Positions 1 to 8,615 of a DNA stretch of 15,997 nt are shown here, one piece after another. A program made the position numbers and the translations under genes. Below the pieces are notes generated by a model, which was not told where the DNA came from, did no database searches, and saw only the letters and a list, made by a program, of their open reading frames with translations. Source of the stretch: Euperipatoides rowelli (lineage: Eukaryota > Onychophora > Udeonychophora > Euonychophora > Peripatopsidae); the NCBI GenBank assembly GCA_003024985.2, contig PXIH01S0004303.1; one strand, given 5' to 3'. The stretch's first letter is position 1. Each line of letters begins with the position of its first letter.

Positions 1-383
1 TTTTATGAACTTTTTTTATATAGTTTTTCAGATAAAATCAACCATCACACATAAACATTCATGTATTTAGTAATACCGTACAATTTAATTTTTGATATTC
101 AACACAGTAATGCTTTTCATTTTTTTTTTTTTTATTGGAAGGCAGAGGAGCGATTGCTTTAATTTTTTTATTTTAAAATCATTAACTTTTAATTTCAGCA
201 TAGTACGTATCCATTTTTAGATGAAATATAAATTAAAACAATAGAAATTTGGATATAACATCTATTTCAAATTTTAAAGACAATGTCCATTTTAAAATAA
301 AATAAACATACATTATATTTACACTTGACCATTATTCAAATCAGCCATATGTGTTGTGTAAAATGACAAGTGCCTAACCTTCC

Positions 384-488
384 AAATAACATTTATTTTA
401 GTCATATTGAAAATTTTGACCCAAATTCCATCAAGCTAGTATTTGCAAGTCAAGTTTGAAACATAGCGTGAGAAAATAAATGTTATTT
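384..488. repeat. 105-bp unit bounded by a perfect 16-bp inverted repeat
   Basis: AAATAACATTTATTTT at 384-399 is exactly reverse-complemented at 473-488. The enclosed about 73 bases show no coding capacity. It may be a very short MITE or foldback. AT-rich sequence makes a chance origin possible, but a perfect 16-mer at this spacing is not expected often. No clear target-site duplication was seen. Confidence 0.45.
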
Positions 489-623
489 CGAAGACATCTA
501 CTGTAGCTATCACACTGAATGAACTAAAGTTTTATTAATTTAATATTAACCGTGCTAGTTAGGTTTAGTTTAACAATTAATTATTAAGCATGCCTTTGAA
601 TGGATTCAAAACAAGTGAAAAAG

Positions 624-761
624 TGCAATTTCCGGGATTTTTTTTTACTAGTTCTGATAAACCGTGATATTTAACGGTCTCGAAACCTCTTATCAGGACA
701 CAGGGATTTGAGGCCACAAATTGTGACAATCCTAGAAAACCGGGATGTTTTGTTACCCTAG
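624..761 (-). repeat. possible interspersed-repeat end (CTAGGGTAAC..CCGG type)
   Basis: On the minus strand the segment begins CTAGGGTAACAAAACATCCC and has several CCCGG/CCGGG words (about 640 and 741) in otherwise AT-rich DNA. It resembles DNA-transposon remnants that start CTAGGGTxACCA..GTCCCGG in animal genomes, by my recollection only. The far end is not defined. The overlapping minus-strand frame (577-897) is probably a by-product. Confidence 0.25.
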
Positions 762-2056
762 ATAAGACAATGCAAAAATACCAAGTGCTGCATAATAGAA
801 AGCATGGTAGGAAAACAAGATACAGTAGGTGATGACTCACTGTACTATATATTATAACAAAAGTCGATACTAGATGGCAGCACCATACTTTTGTCACAGA
901 ATGAAGGTTGGATGGTAATTCTATGTAATGAAGAATCGGGAAACTGGTTATCGGTAAATAAACTCTGCTTTTTATTCAGGTGTAAATAAATATTTCTCTG
1001 TACAATGAAGTATTACTGACTAGATAATTTGCTAGCCAGCATACTAAAATAATAAAGGGAATAAAACATAACTTCCAATTGGAATGGACGAACGTTGCAG
1101 AGCTGCCATTGAGAGAAAGACTTTATACCTTTTACAACAGGCTAATTATGCTAATTGCATAATTAGTAATTAGCATTCATTCACACATTTCAGAATCAGA
1201 ACATCCGTGACGCATTTACTAATTACTGTAAGTAAACACGACATGGATGGAAAACTAATGAAATGNGTGAATAAATGTAAACAGAGAACAGTCTAATAAA
1301 ATATTATAACTAAATCATTACTATTGCAACCAGAATCATTACAATATACAGTAATTACAATATGTCACCAACAAGGAACAGTATACATAAAGACTCAAGA
1401 AACGAGGTATTTTAATTTGTCAACTGTTTGTAATGTCTTGCACACCTGTGATGCAAGCTGTAGTGTTATTCTATATGTTCATGGAATGTTGTTTAGCCTA
1501 TTAAATTATACTTGGAGTTGGTTTCTTACCAGAAGTCGGTAATGTGAAATGTATATCTACTAAACTGAAATGGATTAAAAAAGTAAATATACTTAATGTA
1601 TATAAATTTGGAAAAAAGTAAATAAAAGCATAATGTACATTGACCAATAAGTTGTTTGTCAGCCACACTAGAATCATGTTTCGATCCCCTCTCTCTAATT
1701 ATCCTACCATATACAGCGCATGTTTTTATTTTTAAATGAGTCCGAAAAACCGTTTCAAAAATAAATACACAAAAATATCATCTTGGATTACAGTGAGATT
1801 GATAAGGCTTAGCAGTTACAAAATACTAATCTTGGCACATTCACCTGGCTATTTTGATTCTGATTTTCATGCAGTGCTATCACTTATATTTAACCCAATA
1901 ATTGTTCCAGAGTATGATATTTGTGCTTCCATAATCTTTTGGTGACCTTATATCTTTCTTTAACTTATATATTGGCAAATCAACTTTCTTGTATCAAAAT
2001 TCTATTTGGCTATTGACAGGCAAATTCATGCATACAAAAATAAAATAAGACCAAGT

Positions 2057-2064
2057 GTTTAAGG
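2057..2064. repeat. 8-bp target-site duplication, left copy
   Basis: GTTTAAGG immediately before the CAGGG end of the hAT-type element; it matches GTTTAAAG at 3098-3105 at 7 of 8 positions. Confidence 0.8.
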
Positions 2065-2620
2065 CAGGGTTTCTTAACCAATGGGTTGAGACCCAAAATT
2101 GGGTCGCTTGGCATATTTCGTGGATCGTAAAATATTTTCAACAAAAACAATATTTCTGTGATAATAACATAGGCTACGAGGAGTTACAAACACAAAAAAT
2201 TTTAAAAACCTCTCGAGCCACTGCGACTTAAATGTAACAATTTCTTGTTATTCGAAATTCGTTAAAACTTATTGTGCTAACTCTCCACACATTTTATTTA
2301 TCACTATCTGGCAACACTGTCAGATAGCGCTTCTGTATTTGCTAATGAATTTGTTTTTGTTTGTTTGACTCATGGACTTGCTGAGATGCATTTCTCACAT
2401 TTCTTAAAAGTTTACCAATAACGTAGTCATTGTAAGAAGTATCTAAAAACTGGAAGGCCTAAGTCCTATTTTACCACATTTTTAACTTCTGCATCATTAC
2501 GGAAAGGGGTGACGGATGTTGTGTCAAAACTTTCGAAATCAATCGTAGGGATAATGAATTTCACCTTGTTAAAGTAAAGGGTTCAGGATAACGGCAAGGT
2601 TATGACCGTAAATAAAAAAA

Positions 2621-2823
2621 ATTAAGACTGCTTCCATCTTGATCATGTGACTAAATGGGACTTATGCCTTCCAGTTTCTAGGCAGTCGTGTCATTGTAAG
2701 GGAGTCAGTCATTTTATAGACACTGAATGTGTTAGATATACTTGCTGTCGGGCATTCTATTTGAGTCGCTAAACAAAACTGTTACCCCAATCTAGGTCCT
2801 GTCTCAAAAAGTTTAAGAAATCC
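2621..2823 (+). repeat. direct repeat, copy 1 of the hAT right-hand segment
   Basis: Begins ATTAAGACTGCTTCCATC and ends AGTTTAAGAAATCC. Copy 2 is at 2891-3095 (start ATTAAGACGGCTATCCATC), a spacing of 270. Copy 1 ends like the element's right terminus, so it is a second, internal right end. Confidence 0.9.
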
Positions 2824-2845
2824 TTAAACTTTTTGAGACAGGACC
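2795..2845. repeat. perfect 22-bp hairpin of head-to-head terminal repeats
   Basis: Bases 2795-2816 are the exact reverse complement of 2824-2845, with a 7-base loop (GAAATCC). Each arm is the hAT right terminal repeat (core GTCCTGTCTCAAAAAGTTTA). So an inverted terminal repeat was placed directly against the internal right end. Confidence 0.95.
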
Positions 2846-2890
2846 CAGATTTTTTTTATTGTTTGTCCATTTTTTTTTTTAATTAAAAAA

Positions 2891-3095
2891 ATTAAGACGG
2901 CTATCCATCTTGATCATGTGATTAAATGGGACTTATACCTTCCAGTTTCTAGGCACTCGTGTCATTGTAAGGGAGTCGGTCGTTTTCTAGACACTGAATG
3001 TGTTAGATATACTTGCTGTCGGGCATTCTATTTCAGTCGCTAAACCAAAACTGTTACCCCAATCTGGGTCCTGTCTCAAAAAGTTTAAGAAATCC
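2891..3095 (+). repeat. direct repeat, copy 2 of the hAT right-hand segment
   Basis: Second copy of 2621-2823. It shares long identical blocks such as AGACACTGAATGTGTTAGAT and CTTGCTGTCGGGCATTCTAT, and forms the true right end of the element. Confidence 0.9.
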
Positions 3096-3097
3096 TG

Positions 3098-3105
3098 GTT
3101 TAAAG
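3098..3105. repeat. 8-bp target-site duplication, right copy
   Basis: GTTTAAAG immediately after the ATCCTG end of the hAT-type element; partner of 2057-2064. Confidence 0.8.
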
Positions 3106-3377
3106 CATAGGAGAAACATTGACGTTAAAAATTGTGTAAAGCTCTACTTTGGTTTGATTCTTAAATAAAATAATTCATTCAGAATAATTTCAGATTGAAA
3201 AATTTCACCCATTTTTCAATATTTAGTTATGGTATCAAACATTTGTGAATCTAAAAATTGCTATTTGAAATTTTTCACAATGCACATAATTATTTTTTTT
3301 ATTGATTGTCCATTTTTTTTTTTTTTTTAATATTTGTTTCTGAGTTATTGGTAAGATTGATATTCTTATTTCCGTAG

Positions 3378-3489
3378 GACTTGGTCGGGTCCTGCCTGGA
3401 GTCCAGCTCAAAGCATTTCTAGTGTGCTCATTTCTATTCAGTCGTTATTGAACGAAAAACCTTACCACAATGAACCAGGTTTTGAAAAG
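3378..3489 (+). CDS. UBE2Z: UBE2Z-like E2 enzyme, internal exon (post-catalytic UBC fold)
   Basis: Internal exon of a ubiquitin-conjugating enzyme of the UBE2Z/USE1 family. In the known family this E2 is charged by UBA6 with ubiquitin or FAT10 and passes it on to targets. The first base, G, completes a Gly codon begun in the previous exon. Then 37 residues follow, starting [17 protein letters not shown] and ending [10 protein letters not shown]. This is the segment just after the active-site Cys motif of the UBC fold (family context [25 protein letters not shown]). The acceptor is TAG at 3375-3377 and the donor GTAAGT starts at 3490. The catalytic Cys should be in the preceding exon, which I could not find in 1-3377. 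[12 protein letters not shown] separates it from BIRC6/UBE2O-type E2 domains. The residues and frame are seen directly; the function is from family knowledge. Confidence 0.95.
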
Positions 3490-3930
3490 GTAAGTTTACT
3501 TATCGTCGTCATGTGGCCGAGGTGGGGGGTCGGTAAATATTGTGCGCAATTTGTTGGGCTTCCAGTTAAAATTTTGGGTGAATGACATTTGCCACTAATT
3601 AGCAATGGTCAGGCTAAGAGAACAAACAACACATGAACAAAATTCAGCTATCCCTTGAATGCACAAATTAAAACGAACGAATACAAAATAAATTAATACA
3701 CAATTTGACTGTCACTTAAAGTTTGCTAAGCATACTAACCAAATAATTACTAAACTTCATCAATGTTTTTATATGTTAAATGTTTTTTCAGTTATTACTT
3801 TAGATTTGTTAAGATTTATAAAGGCTATTTGCAGTTTATTTTAGATTATTGCAGTGTTATATACTATCCATTATATGGCTCCGATAGAGACAGGTTAAAT
3901 TAATATTTAGAAACATTTCTAAAAAGATAG
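3490..3930 (+). other. start of the 5-kb intron, no gene seen
   Basis: Runs from the donor GTAAGT at 3490 to the LINE-like ORF. It is AT-rich after a short GC-richer patch around 3511-3535 (GTGGCCGAGGTGGGGGGTCG). No ORF or RNA gene is recognised. Confidence 0.6.
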
Positions 3931-4290
3931 ATGGATTTTTTTAGGTTTTCTTATAATGATCAATTGTTGATTTTACGTCGTTATGGTATAATAACTCCTT
4001 TACAATGCTATTTTAGGGGAGATATTTTTTTATTTAAGGGAATTGTTTTAAGAGACAATCTAGATGATATTTTTGATAGATATCACTTCTCTCTTGGTAG
4101 AGGGCACGAATGGCGGTTGGAGAGGGAGATTTCAAGGGGTAAAATAAGATTTACTTTTATTAAAAATAGAATGCTTAGCTTTTTGAACTCGATTCCTAAT
4201 GAAATCTTAAATACCAGATCATTGAATAATTTTAAAAATTTCTTGGATATTTATTTGTATTCTAACATTCAATTTTTGAACCTAATCTAA
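3931..4290 (+). pseudogene. C-terminal fragment of a non-LTR retrotransposon (LINE) reverse-transcriptase ORF
   Basis: A 119-residue frame without internal stops. Its pattern resembles the extreme C terminus of animal LINE ORF2 proteins: SYNDQLLILRRYGI (family SY-ERL--L), RGDIFLFKGIV--DNLD (family RGDLI--YKI--G-DNLD), a GRGH-W-L motif (family RGH--KL), then KNRMLSFLNSIPNEILNTRS and NNFKNFLDIYL (family NRV-N-WNSLP-E-V-A-S-N-FKNRLD--L). TAA is at 4288-4290. A TAG immediately precedes the ATG and the catalytic domains (YADD, endonuclease) are absent, so this is a 5'-truncated or broken copy. Intact reading over 119 codons suggests it is fairly young. The usual Trp of the W-SLP motif is Leu here. 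The family assignment is from remembered motif patterns, not a search. Confidence 0.7.
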
Positions 4291-4378
4291 TTTGGTTTTG
4301 ATGTAAAAGTTTGAAGCTTATCTCTTTTACTGTTAATTTGATTAAAAATTCATTATAATAGATAATAGACTAGGCATA

Positions 4379-4386
4379 ACCTATAC
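4379..4386. repeat. 8-bp target-site duplication, left copy
   Basis: ACCTATAC before the CAGGCGTG end; partner GCCTATAC at 4791-4798. Confidence 0.8.
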
Positions 4387-4790
4387 CAGGCGTGCTCAAA
4401 CTTTAAGAGTGTAAGGGCTACTTATCATTTTTCTAATTTTTTGCCATCGACCTGAACAAAAAAAATGGCGGTCAAACATACTCGCACCTAGCGGATGCTC
4501 GGAATTATGAACTTCACAGGTATTTTATGAACATTTTAAGTTTCACGATATTATGAACTTCGCATACACATTTTATGAACATTTTAAGTTTCAAAATCTG
4601 ATTTTTATGGGAATATCGATATTTTANCGTGTTTGATGAAGGGATGAAATCAAGCCGATTCGCAAAATCTGCATGTAAAACTATTTAAATTTTTTTCTGA
4701 GCTTTTTTTCTGGTTTTGAAGATCGACCGAAATTTTCCAAAAGATCGACTGGTCGATCGTGATGGACCGGTTGAACACTGAGCAGGCCTG
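4387..4790. mobile_element. 404-bp nonautonomous hAT-type DNA transposon
   Basis: The left end is CAGGCGTGCTCAAACTTTAA and the right end, reverse-complemented, CAGGCCTGCTCAGTG; the first 12 bases match at 11. The 8-bp target-site duplication is ACCTATAC (4379-4386) and GCCTATAC (4791-4798), 7 of 8 identical. The right half has several GATCGAC words (GATCGACCG, AGATCGACTGGTCGATCG). No ORF. A run TTTTATGAAC is repeated at 4522 and 4571 within a roughly 50-base direct duplication. It contains the N at 4627. It sits about 100 bases after the LINE fragment. Confidence 0.85.
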
Positions 4791-4798
4791 GCCTATAC
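4791..4798. repeat. 8-bp target-site duplication, right copy
   Basis: GCCTATAC directly after the GCAGGCCTG end of the 404-bp hAT-type element; partner of 4379-4386. Confidence 0.8.
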
Positions 4799-5487
4799 AG
4801 TAAATTCATTTTTATTGATTTTAAAATAAGATCTCCTCCAATGCTATTTTATTTTTGTACTCCTGATGTTTGATTTCTTTATGTTTGTTTCATTCAATCA
4901 GTAAGGACAGCAGTGTGAATCAAAATTGTGCAAGGCATAGCTGGACTGCCTAGTTTTATACACAAGATATGTGTGTTATATACATTATGTATTGCAGAGG
5001 CAACCAATGTACAACAAATATTTCATTTAAATTTCCTTATATTTTTAAACTGTATGACTGTAAATAAGAAAATACACATTTTTTTAAAACAAAAAATCAA
5101 TGATTAACACTTTAAATGACTCATTAAATGTGAATTTTTTTTTTTTTTTTTAAAAATTCTGATAAATTGAACCTTTTAGAAAGAAATAAACATGGTCAAT
5201 TATTTTTATTCATGCAAAATAAATTGATCCAATGGGATGTTTGTTTGTTGTTTTTTTTTACAAGGAAAGTTATTTAATTTTTAAAGCTAATGTTCCTGGT
5301 ATTTTCTTTAACAAAAAAGACATACTGTAACTTCTTGATCAATTTTTTCTAAAAATTAAATAGATTTATTTATTTTAGATTTATTTAGTCTAGTTCCAAA
5401 TCTACTTATTACGCCCTTTATTATTTCACCAATATTTTGTTTAAATATAATTACATAATGCAAGTGACAAATTACCTAAAATAATGT

Positions 5488-5680
5488 AATGAGGCCCATA
5501 GCCTTTGGGGCTAGGGCCTTATATCTTCAAATCTTGAGTACTATTTGATTATATGTAAATAATTCTTTATTTTATTTTGGGAATATATCGCTTAATATTT
5601 GTTGTTGACCTTTTTGGCGATCTATTCTACTCTGTGTATTTATTTGAAATAAATTAACCTGAAATATATATATAAAAATT
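5488..5680 (+). repeat. possible LINE 3'-end remnant with AT-repeat tail
   Basis: GAGGCCCATAGCCTTTGGGG followed by GCTAGGGCCTTATATC, then T-rich DNA, a GAAATAAATTAACC stretch and an ATATATATATA tail. This order (GC-rich UTR patch, AATAAA-like signal, simple-repeat tail) is common at LINE 3' ends. It might belong with the ORF fragment at 3931-4290, the hAT element at 4387-4790 having inserted in between. That link is a guess. Confidence 0.25.
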
Positions 5681-6828
5681 TGACTTGTTCCTTAAAACCT
5701 ATTCTGGATATAGGATTGTAATGAATTAAAAAAACTACAGGTGGTTTGAAAGTAGACCTGTTTCAGTAACATAACATTCACCATCATTTTTTTTTTTTGG
5801 TTTGTTTCCAGTGGTCTATAAAAATCAACAGATAAAGTATGGATCGACCTTTATTCTTCTTTTATTACACATTTATACTAAACTCAATTTAAATGTAATA
5901 AATTTTAAGAACGAGTTATCAAATATTCAATTGGCGATCATAATAAAGATGAGGTTTTATAATGGCTGTCGCCAAGCCATTTGTCTTGTTTATAGCTTGT
6001 GATGTCATAATTTCTTTTAATTCTGCTCATGTGGCTCCTGAACAAACTATTATTTTCAGGAAATGAGCTACATGGCTTATTTTAATATTTTTTTTTTAAA
6101 GATTTTACTTAATAATTAATTTTTTTCTTATTGGGAATTTTTATTTTAATAAATGATATAATAATTTGTTGTTGATATAATAATGATAATTTGATGGACT
6201 TTGTAATTTTATTGTGTACCGTCATAATTTATAATGATCACCCAAACTTTTTAGTCAAATTGAACATTAATAGCTTATTGCTGAACTCTATAATAATAAA
6301 TCTTTTAGTGGAATTCAGTTAAAATTTATACAGCATAGATTGGCCATTCAGAGCGTCCTACAAGCGAGCGCCTGCGAATCTATTTAATCATTTATTAAAA
6401 TTATTTGGGAATTATTGTAATTAAGAAATCATTGGGAATGGAATTTATTGTCAAGAACTGTTTTACAAAAATAAATATGATATGCTGTGGAAATAAATTA
6501 TTTTTTTCAGATGCTTTTCCAGGGGAACGCGCGACGGGGGTGGTACTTGGTCTACTCTGTCTGGGCCAAGGAAAAATAGGGAATCTAAATCTCTCTCCTC
6601 CTTATTCCTATAGGCTGAACTGAGTTGGATTTTAGTTAGGTTACTTTTAGCTAGCTCTCCCTTAAAATTTTCTCTGATTTTTGTCTGTTAATTTTAGATA
6701 CTGTAAGAGATTATAACCAGCAATGGACACAAAACAGACCTCTGTCATTACATAACAGTATATTGGGATAGCTGATGTTTATATTATATTTGCATGTGGA
6801 TGTGTAAGAATTAGCCCTTCTAATAAGG

Positions 6829-6846
6829 ACATTTACATGTAAATGT
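6829..6846. repeat. 18-bp perfect palindrome
   Basis: ACATTTACATGTAAATGT is self-complementary with no loop. No regulatory role can be shown. Confidence 0.6.
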
Positions 6847-7821
6847 AAACATTGGTTTGTGTTAATGTAATGTTATCTACTGTAATTGATAATTATCCCC
6901 AGAGGCTTGTTCTTCCGATCTTTATCACATGATTGTATGAGATCAGATTTGGTAATCAAGGTGTCCCTTATACAATTTTTTGTGTGGAGATATTAAGAAC
7001 AATCTCTTGTTAGGATTATATTTGCGACTTGGTATATGTGCCGTTTCTGGGTTACCTACACACGAATGCAATTGCACAGTTTCTAGATGCCCACACACGT
7101 GTACAAGTGAGAAGTTTGTAAATATAATCATTACTGATCTTAATTTCTAAGGTTATTGTTAATGTGTATTTAATGAATATATACTAGGGATAATTAATAT
7201 TTGTTGAATCATAAGATAATAAGAGAAATAAGCATCCCCTTCTAATAGGTAGTTTCTATATTTGTTATGACTATATGGTTCTCCCACATGTGTGCATTTG
7301 CACCATTTCGGAGAGGTGTGGTTATGCAAATAGAAGAAAATATCATGTTAGGAACCAAAACTAGTATTACTCTAACACATAGCCTTTCTTGGGATAGAAT
7401 AGAGTCAAATAGGGGGAGGGGTGATGACGCTATAATATAGGTTATCTTCAACTCAGCGAAGCCCGTACCATTGGTATCTAACATATAGGAAAGAAAAATT
7501 GTCTTGGCGACAGGATTTTTTGAATTATTTGCAACTTCTGATATTTTATTTTTAAATCTTTATTAGCTATTTATTGTAAAAAAAATTTCAAGTGGCTTCT
7601 TGAAGTGGCGTCCGCTACAAATTGGATAGACTCTTATTTAAAATTGCTTAAATTTAATTTGCGCTATGTTTGTTTTGATTCAATATAGTACTGCAGCAAA
7701 TAACAGTCATTTTCATTTGTATATCCTTCCACATACAAACATACTTAATGAATTGATATTTATTTATATATATTTGCTACTATTTTTATTGTAAACCTTT
7801 ATTATCCTAAAATTTTGAGAA

Positions 7822-8168
7822 ATGTCTCAAGATAATTTTTTAGCATTATTTGATTCTTTGAGCATCAACAGCAGTGAGATGGAAGACGTGAAGACCCCGG
7901 ATGTGCCTGCAGTCATCAAGCGAAACCTGACTATTGAAGAGGCCATGTGAGAAGAGTTAGATCAAAAAATGCATTACTAAAAACTTCAATGGTTGCTCTT
8001 GAAGATCAAGAGCTACACATTGAATTATTAAGAAATTCTATTGAACATTTAAAGTCAAAATTTTCAAATAAAATTAGTGTATCAACCCCGATACGAGAGC
8101 CACCTAGGCAAATTACCGATCATTTTTTTATTACGTTAAACAAAATTATGATTTGTGATTGTTTATAA
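7822..8168 (+). pseudogene. unrecognised small ORF in two frames, apparently frameshifted
   Basis: ATG at 7822 opens a 42-codon frame (starts MSQDNFLALFDSLSINSSEM, ends NLTIEEAM) with TGA at 7948-7950. From 7947 another frame, shifted by two bases, runs to TAA at 8166-8168. It encodes RRVRSKNALLKTSMVALEDQ and ELHIELLRNSIEHLKSKFS, which has coiled-coil-like Leu/Ile spacing. The shift sits exactly at ATGTGAGA. Removing one of the tandem TG pairs would join EEAM to RRVRSK, so a 2-bp TG duplication (real or an assembly error) explains it simply. There is no programmed-frameshift heptamer. The other reading is that GTGAGA at 7947 is a splice donor, making 7822-7946 a first exon. I do not recognise the product. 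It may be a retrocopy or a small gene nested on the same strand in the UBE2Z intron; no poly(A) tail or target-site duplication was identified. Confidence 0.4.
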
Positions 8169-8490
8169 AAAAAGCCTTGATAATAAATATTTTGTATAGT
8201 TAGCTATCTTGTATTTTTTTTTAATTGTATTTATCAAGTACAATTAATATCATTTGTGTTGCAAATATAAAATTATTTATTGTTTGATTATATTGTAATC
8301 TTTAACTGAAGAATAATCCAGCACTTAAGAAATGTATAGCACCAAAATTAACCATCTTTTGTACTTTTATGAGTCATTCAGCTCTCTCTTGATAATTATC
8401 AATATTATTTCAGTTATGGAAGTCTTGATTTAACAACAAACTAGATGCAGAATTTATGAATTTGTCAAAATAAATTATTTTTGTTTGCAG
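8169..8490 (+). other. end of the 5-kb intron, nothing recognised
   Basis: AT-rich, with a T-rich stretch leading to the acceptor TTTTTGTTTGCAG at 8490. AATAAA occurs at 8182-8187, just after the small ORF, and could be its poly(A) signal. No other gene or repeat is defined. Confidence 0.5.
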
Positions 8491-8615
8491 GAAAGAAGTC
8501 CTGGAGATAGTCAAAGGTATAGCGAAATTATTCGGCATGAAACACTCCGGGTCGCTGTATGTGATATGCTAGAGGGGAATTACCTAGCTAGCAAAGATTA
8601 TCCTCAAGCTTTGAG
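8491..8615 (+). CDS. UBE2Z: UBE2Z-like E2 enzyme, internal exon (C-terminal UBC helices)
   Basis: Second visible UBE2Z exon, in phase 0 after a 5,001-bp intron. The acceptor is TTTGCAG ending at 8490 and the donor GTATTT starts at 8616, a weak match beyond GT. It encodes 41 residues plus two bases of an Arg codon, including [20 protein letters not shown] and VAVCDMLEG. These match the family's PGDS-x-Y-x-x-x-IRHETIRVAVCDMMEG block. After MLEG it reads [12 protein letters not shown]. This loop appears about four residues longer than the Cys/Pro-rich loop of the vertebrate enzyme as I recall it. An open frame runs through the donor into the intron, but it loses similarity at once, so the splice at 8615 is preferred. 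It joins to AG|A of the next exon and gives R-DVMEKSF. Confidence 0.95.

Larger units (their letters stand above)
1..2056 (+). other. intronic sequence upstream of the first visible exon, no gene seen
   Basis: AT-rich DNA that should be intron, because the exon at 3378 begins inside a codon. I looked for the expected upstream UBE2Z exon (encoding something like NGKVCLSILG before a GT donor) and did not find it. The 106-codon minus-strand frame at 577-897 and the plus-strand frames at 1324-1542 and 1736-1945 show no recognisable protein. Contents include a 14-base T run near 120-133, a short inverted repeat (384-488) and a possible transposon end near 761. One base is ambiguous (N at 1266). 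Confidence 0.6.
2065..3097. mobile_element. nonautonomous hAT-type DNA transposon with internal duplication
   Basis: The left end reads CAGGGTTTCTTAACC and the right end, reverse-complemented, CAGGATTTCTTAAAC, typical of hAT terminal inverted repeats. The flanks carry an 8-bp target-site duplication with one mismatch: GTTTAAGG (2057-2064) and GTTTAAAG (3098-3105). Eight base pairs is the hAT signature. The 1,033-bp element has no transposase ORF. Internally a roughly 203-bp right-hand segment is present twice (2621-2823 and 2891-3095, about 90% alike by eye). A reversed copy of the right terminal repeat abuts the end of the first copy and makes a hairpin (2795-2845). It lies in the intron upstream of the exon at 3378. 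Confidence 0.85.
4799..7821 (+). other. intron interior, no gene seen
   Basis: About 3 kb of AT-rich intron. Open frames at 5802-6002 (+), 6405-6623 (+), 6943-7131 (-) and 7242-7484 (-) carry no motif I know and look like chance frames. Landmarks are a possible LINE 3' end at 5488-5680, a GC-rich island at 6520-6560 (GGGGAACGCGCGACGGGGG) in very AT-rich surroundings, and an 18-bp perfect palindrome at 6829-6846. Confidence 0.55.

Noticed and set aside
577-897. 106-codon minus-strand open frame
   Set aside because: No recognisable domain; composition rich in Leu, Val, Ser and Phe as in chance frames, and it overlaps a probable repeat end.
6908-6921. TGTTCTTCCGATCT resembles the end of a common Illumina adapter
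   Set aside because: One mismatch in the last 13 bases and no further adapter sequence on either side; probably chance, though the exact 11-base match TCTTCCGATCT is worth knowing if the assembly breaks here.
7945-7953. Programmed ribosomal frameshift at ATG TGA
   Set aside because: No slippery heptamer; the +1 frame meets a stop within four codons, and the needed shift is two bases, which a TG duplication explains more simply.
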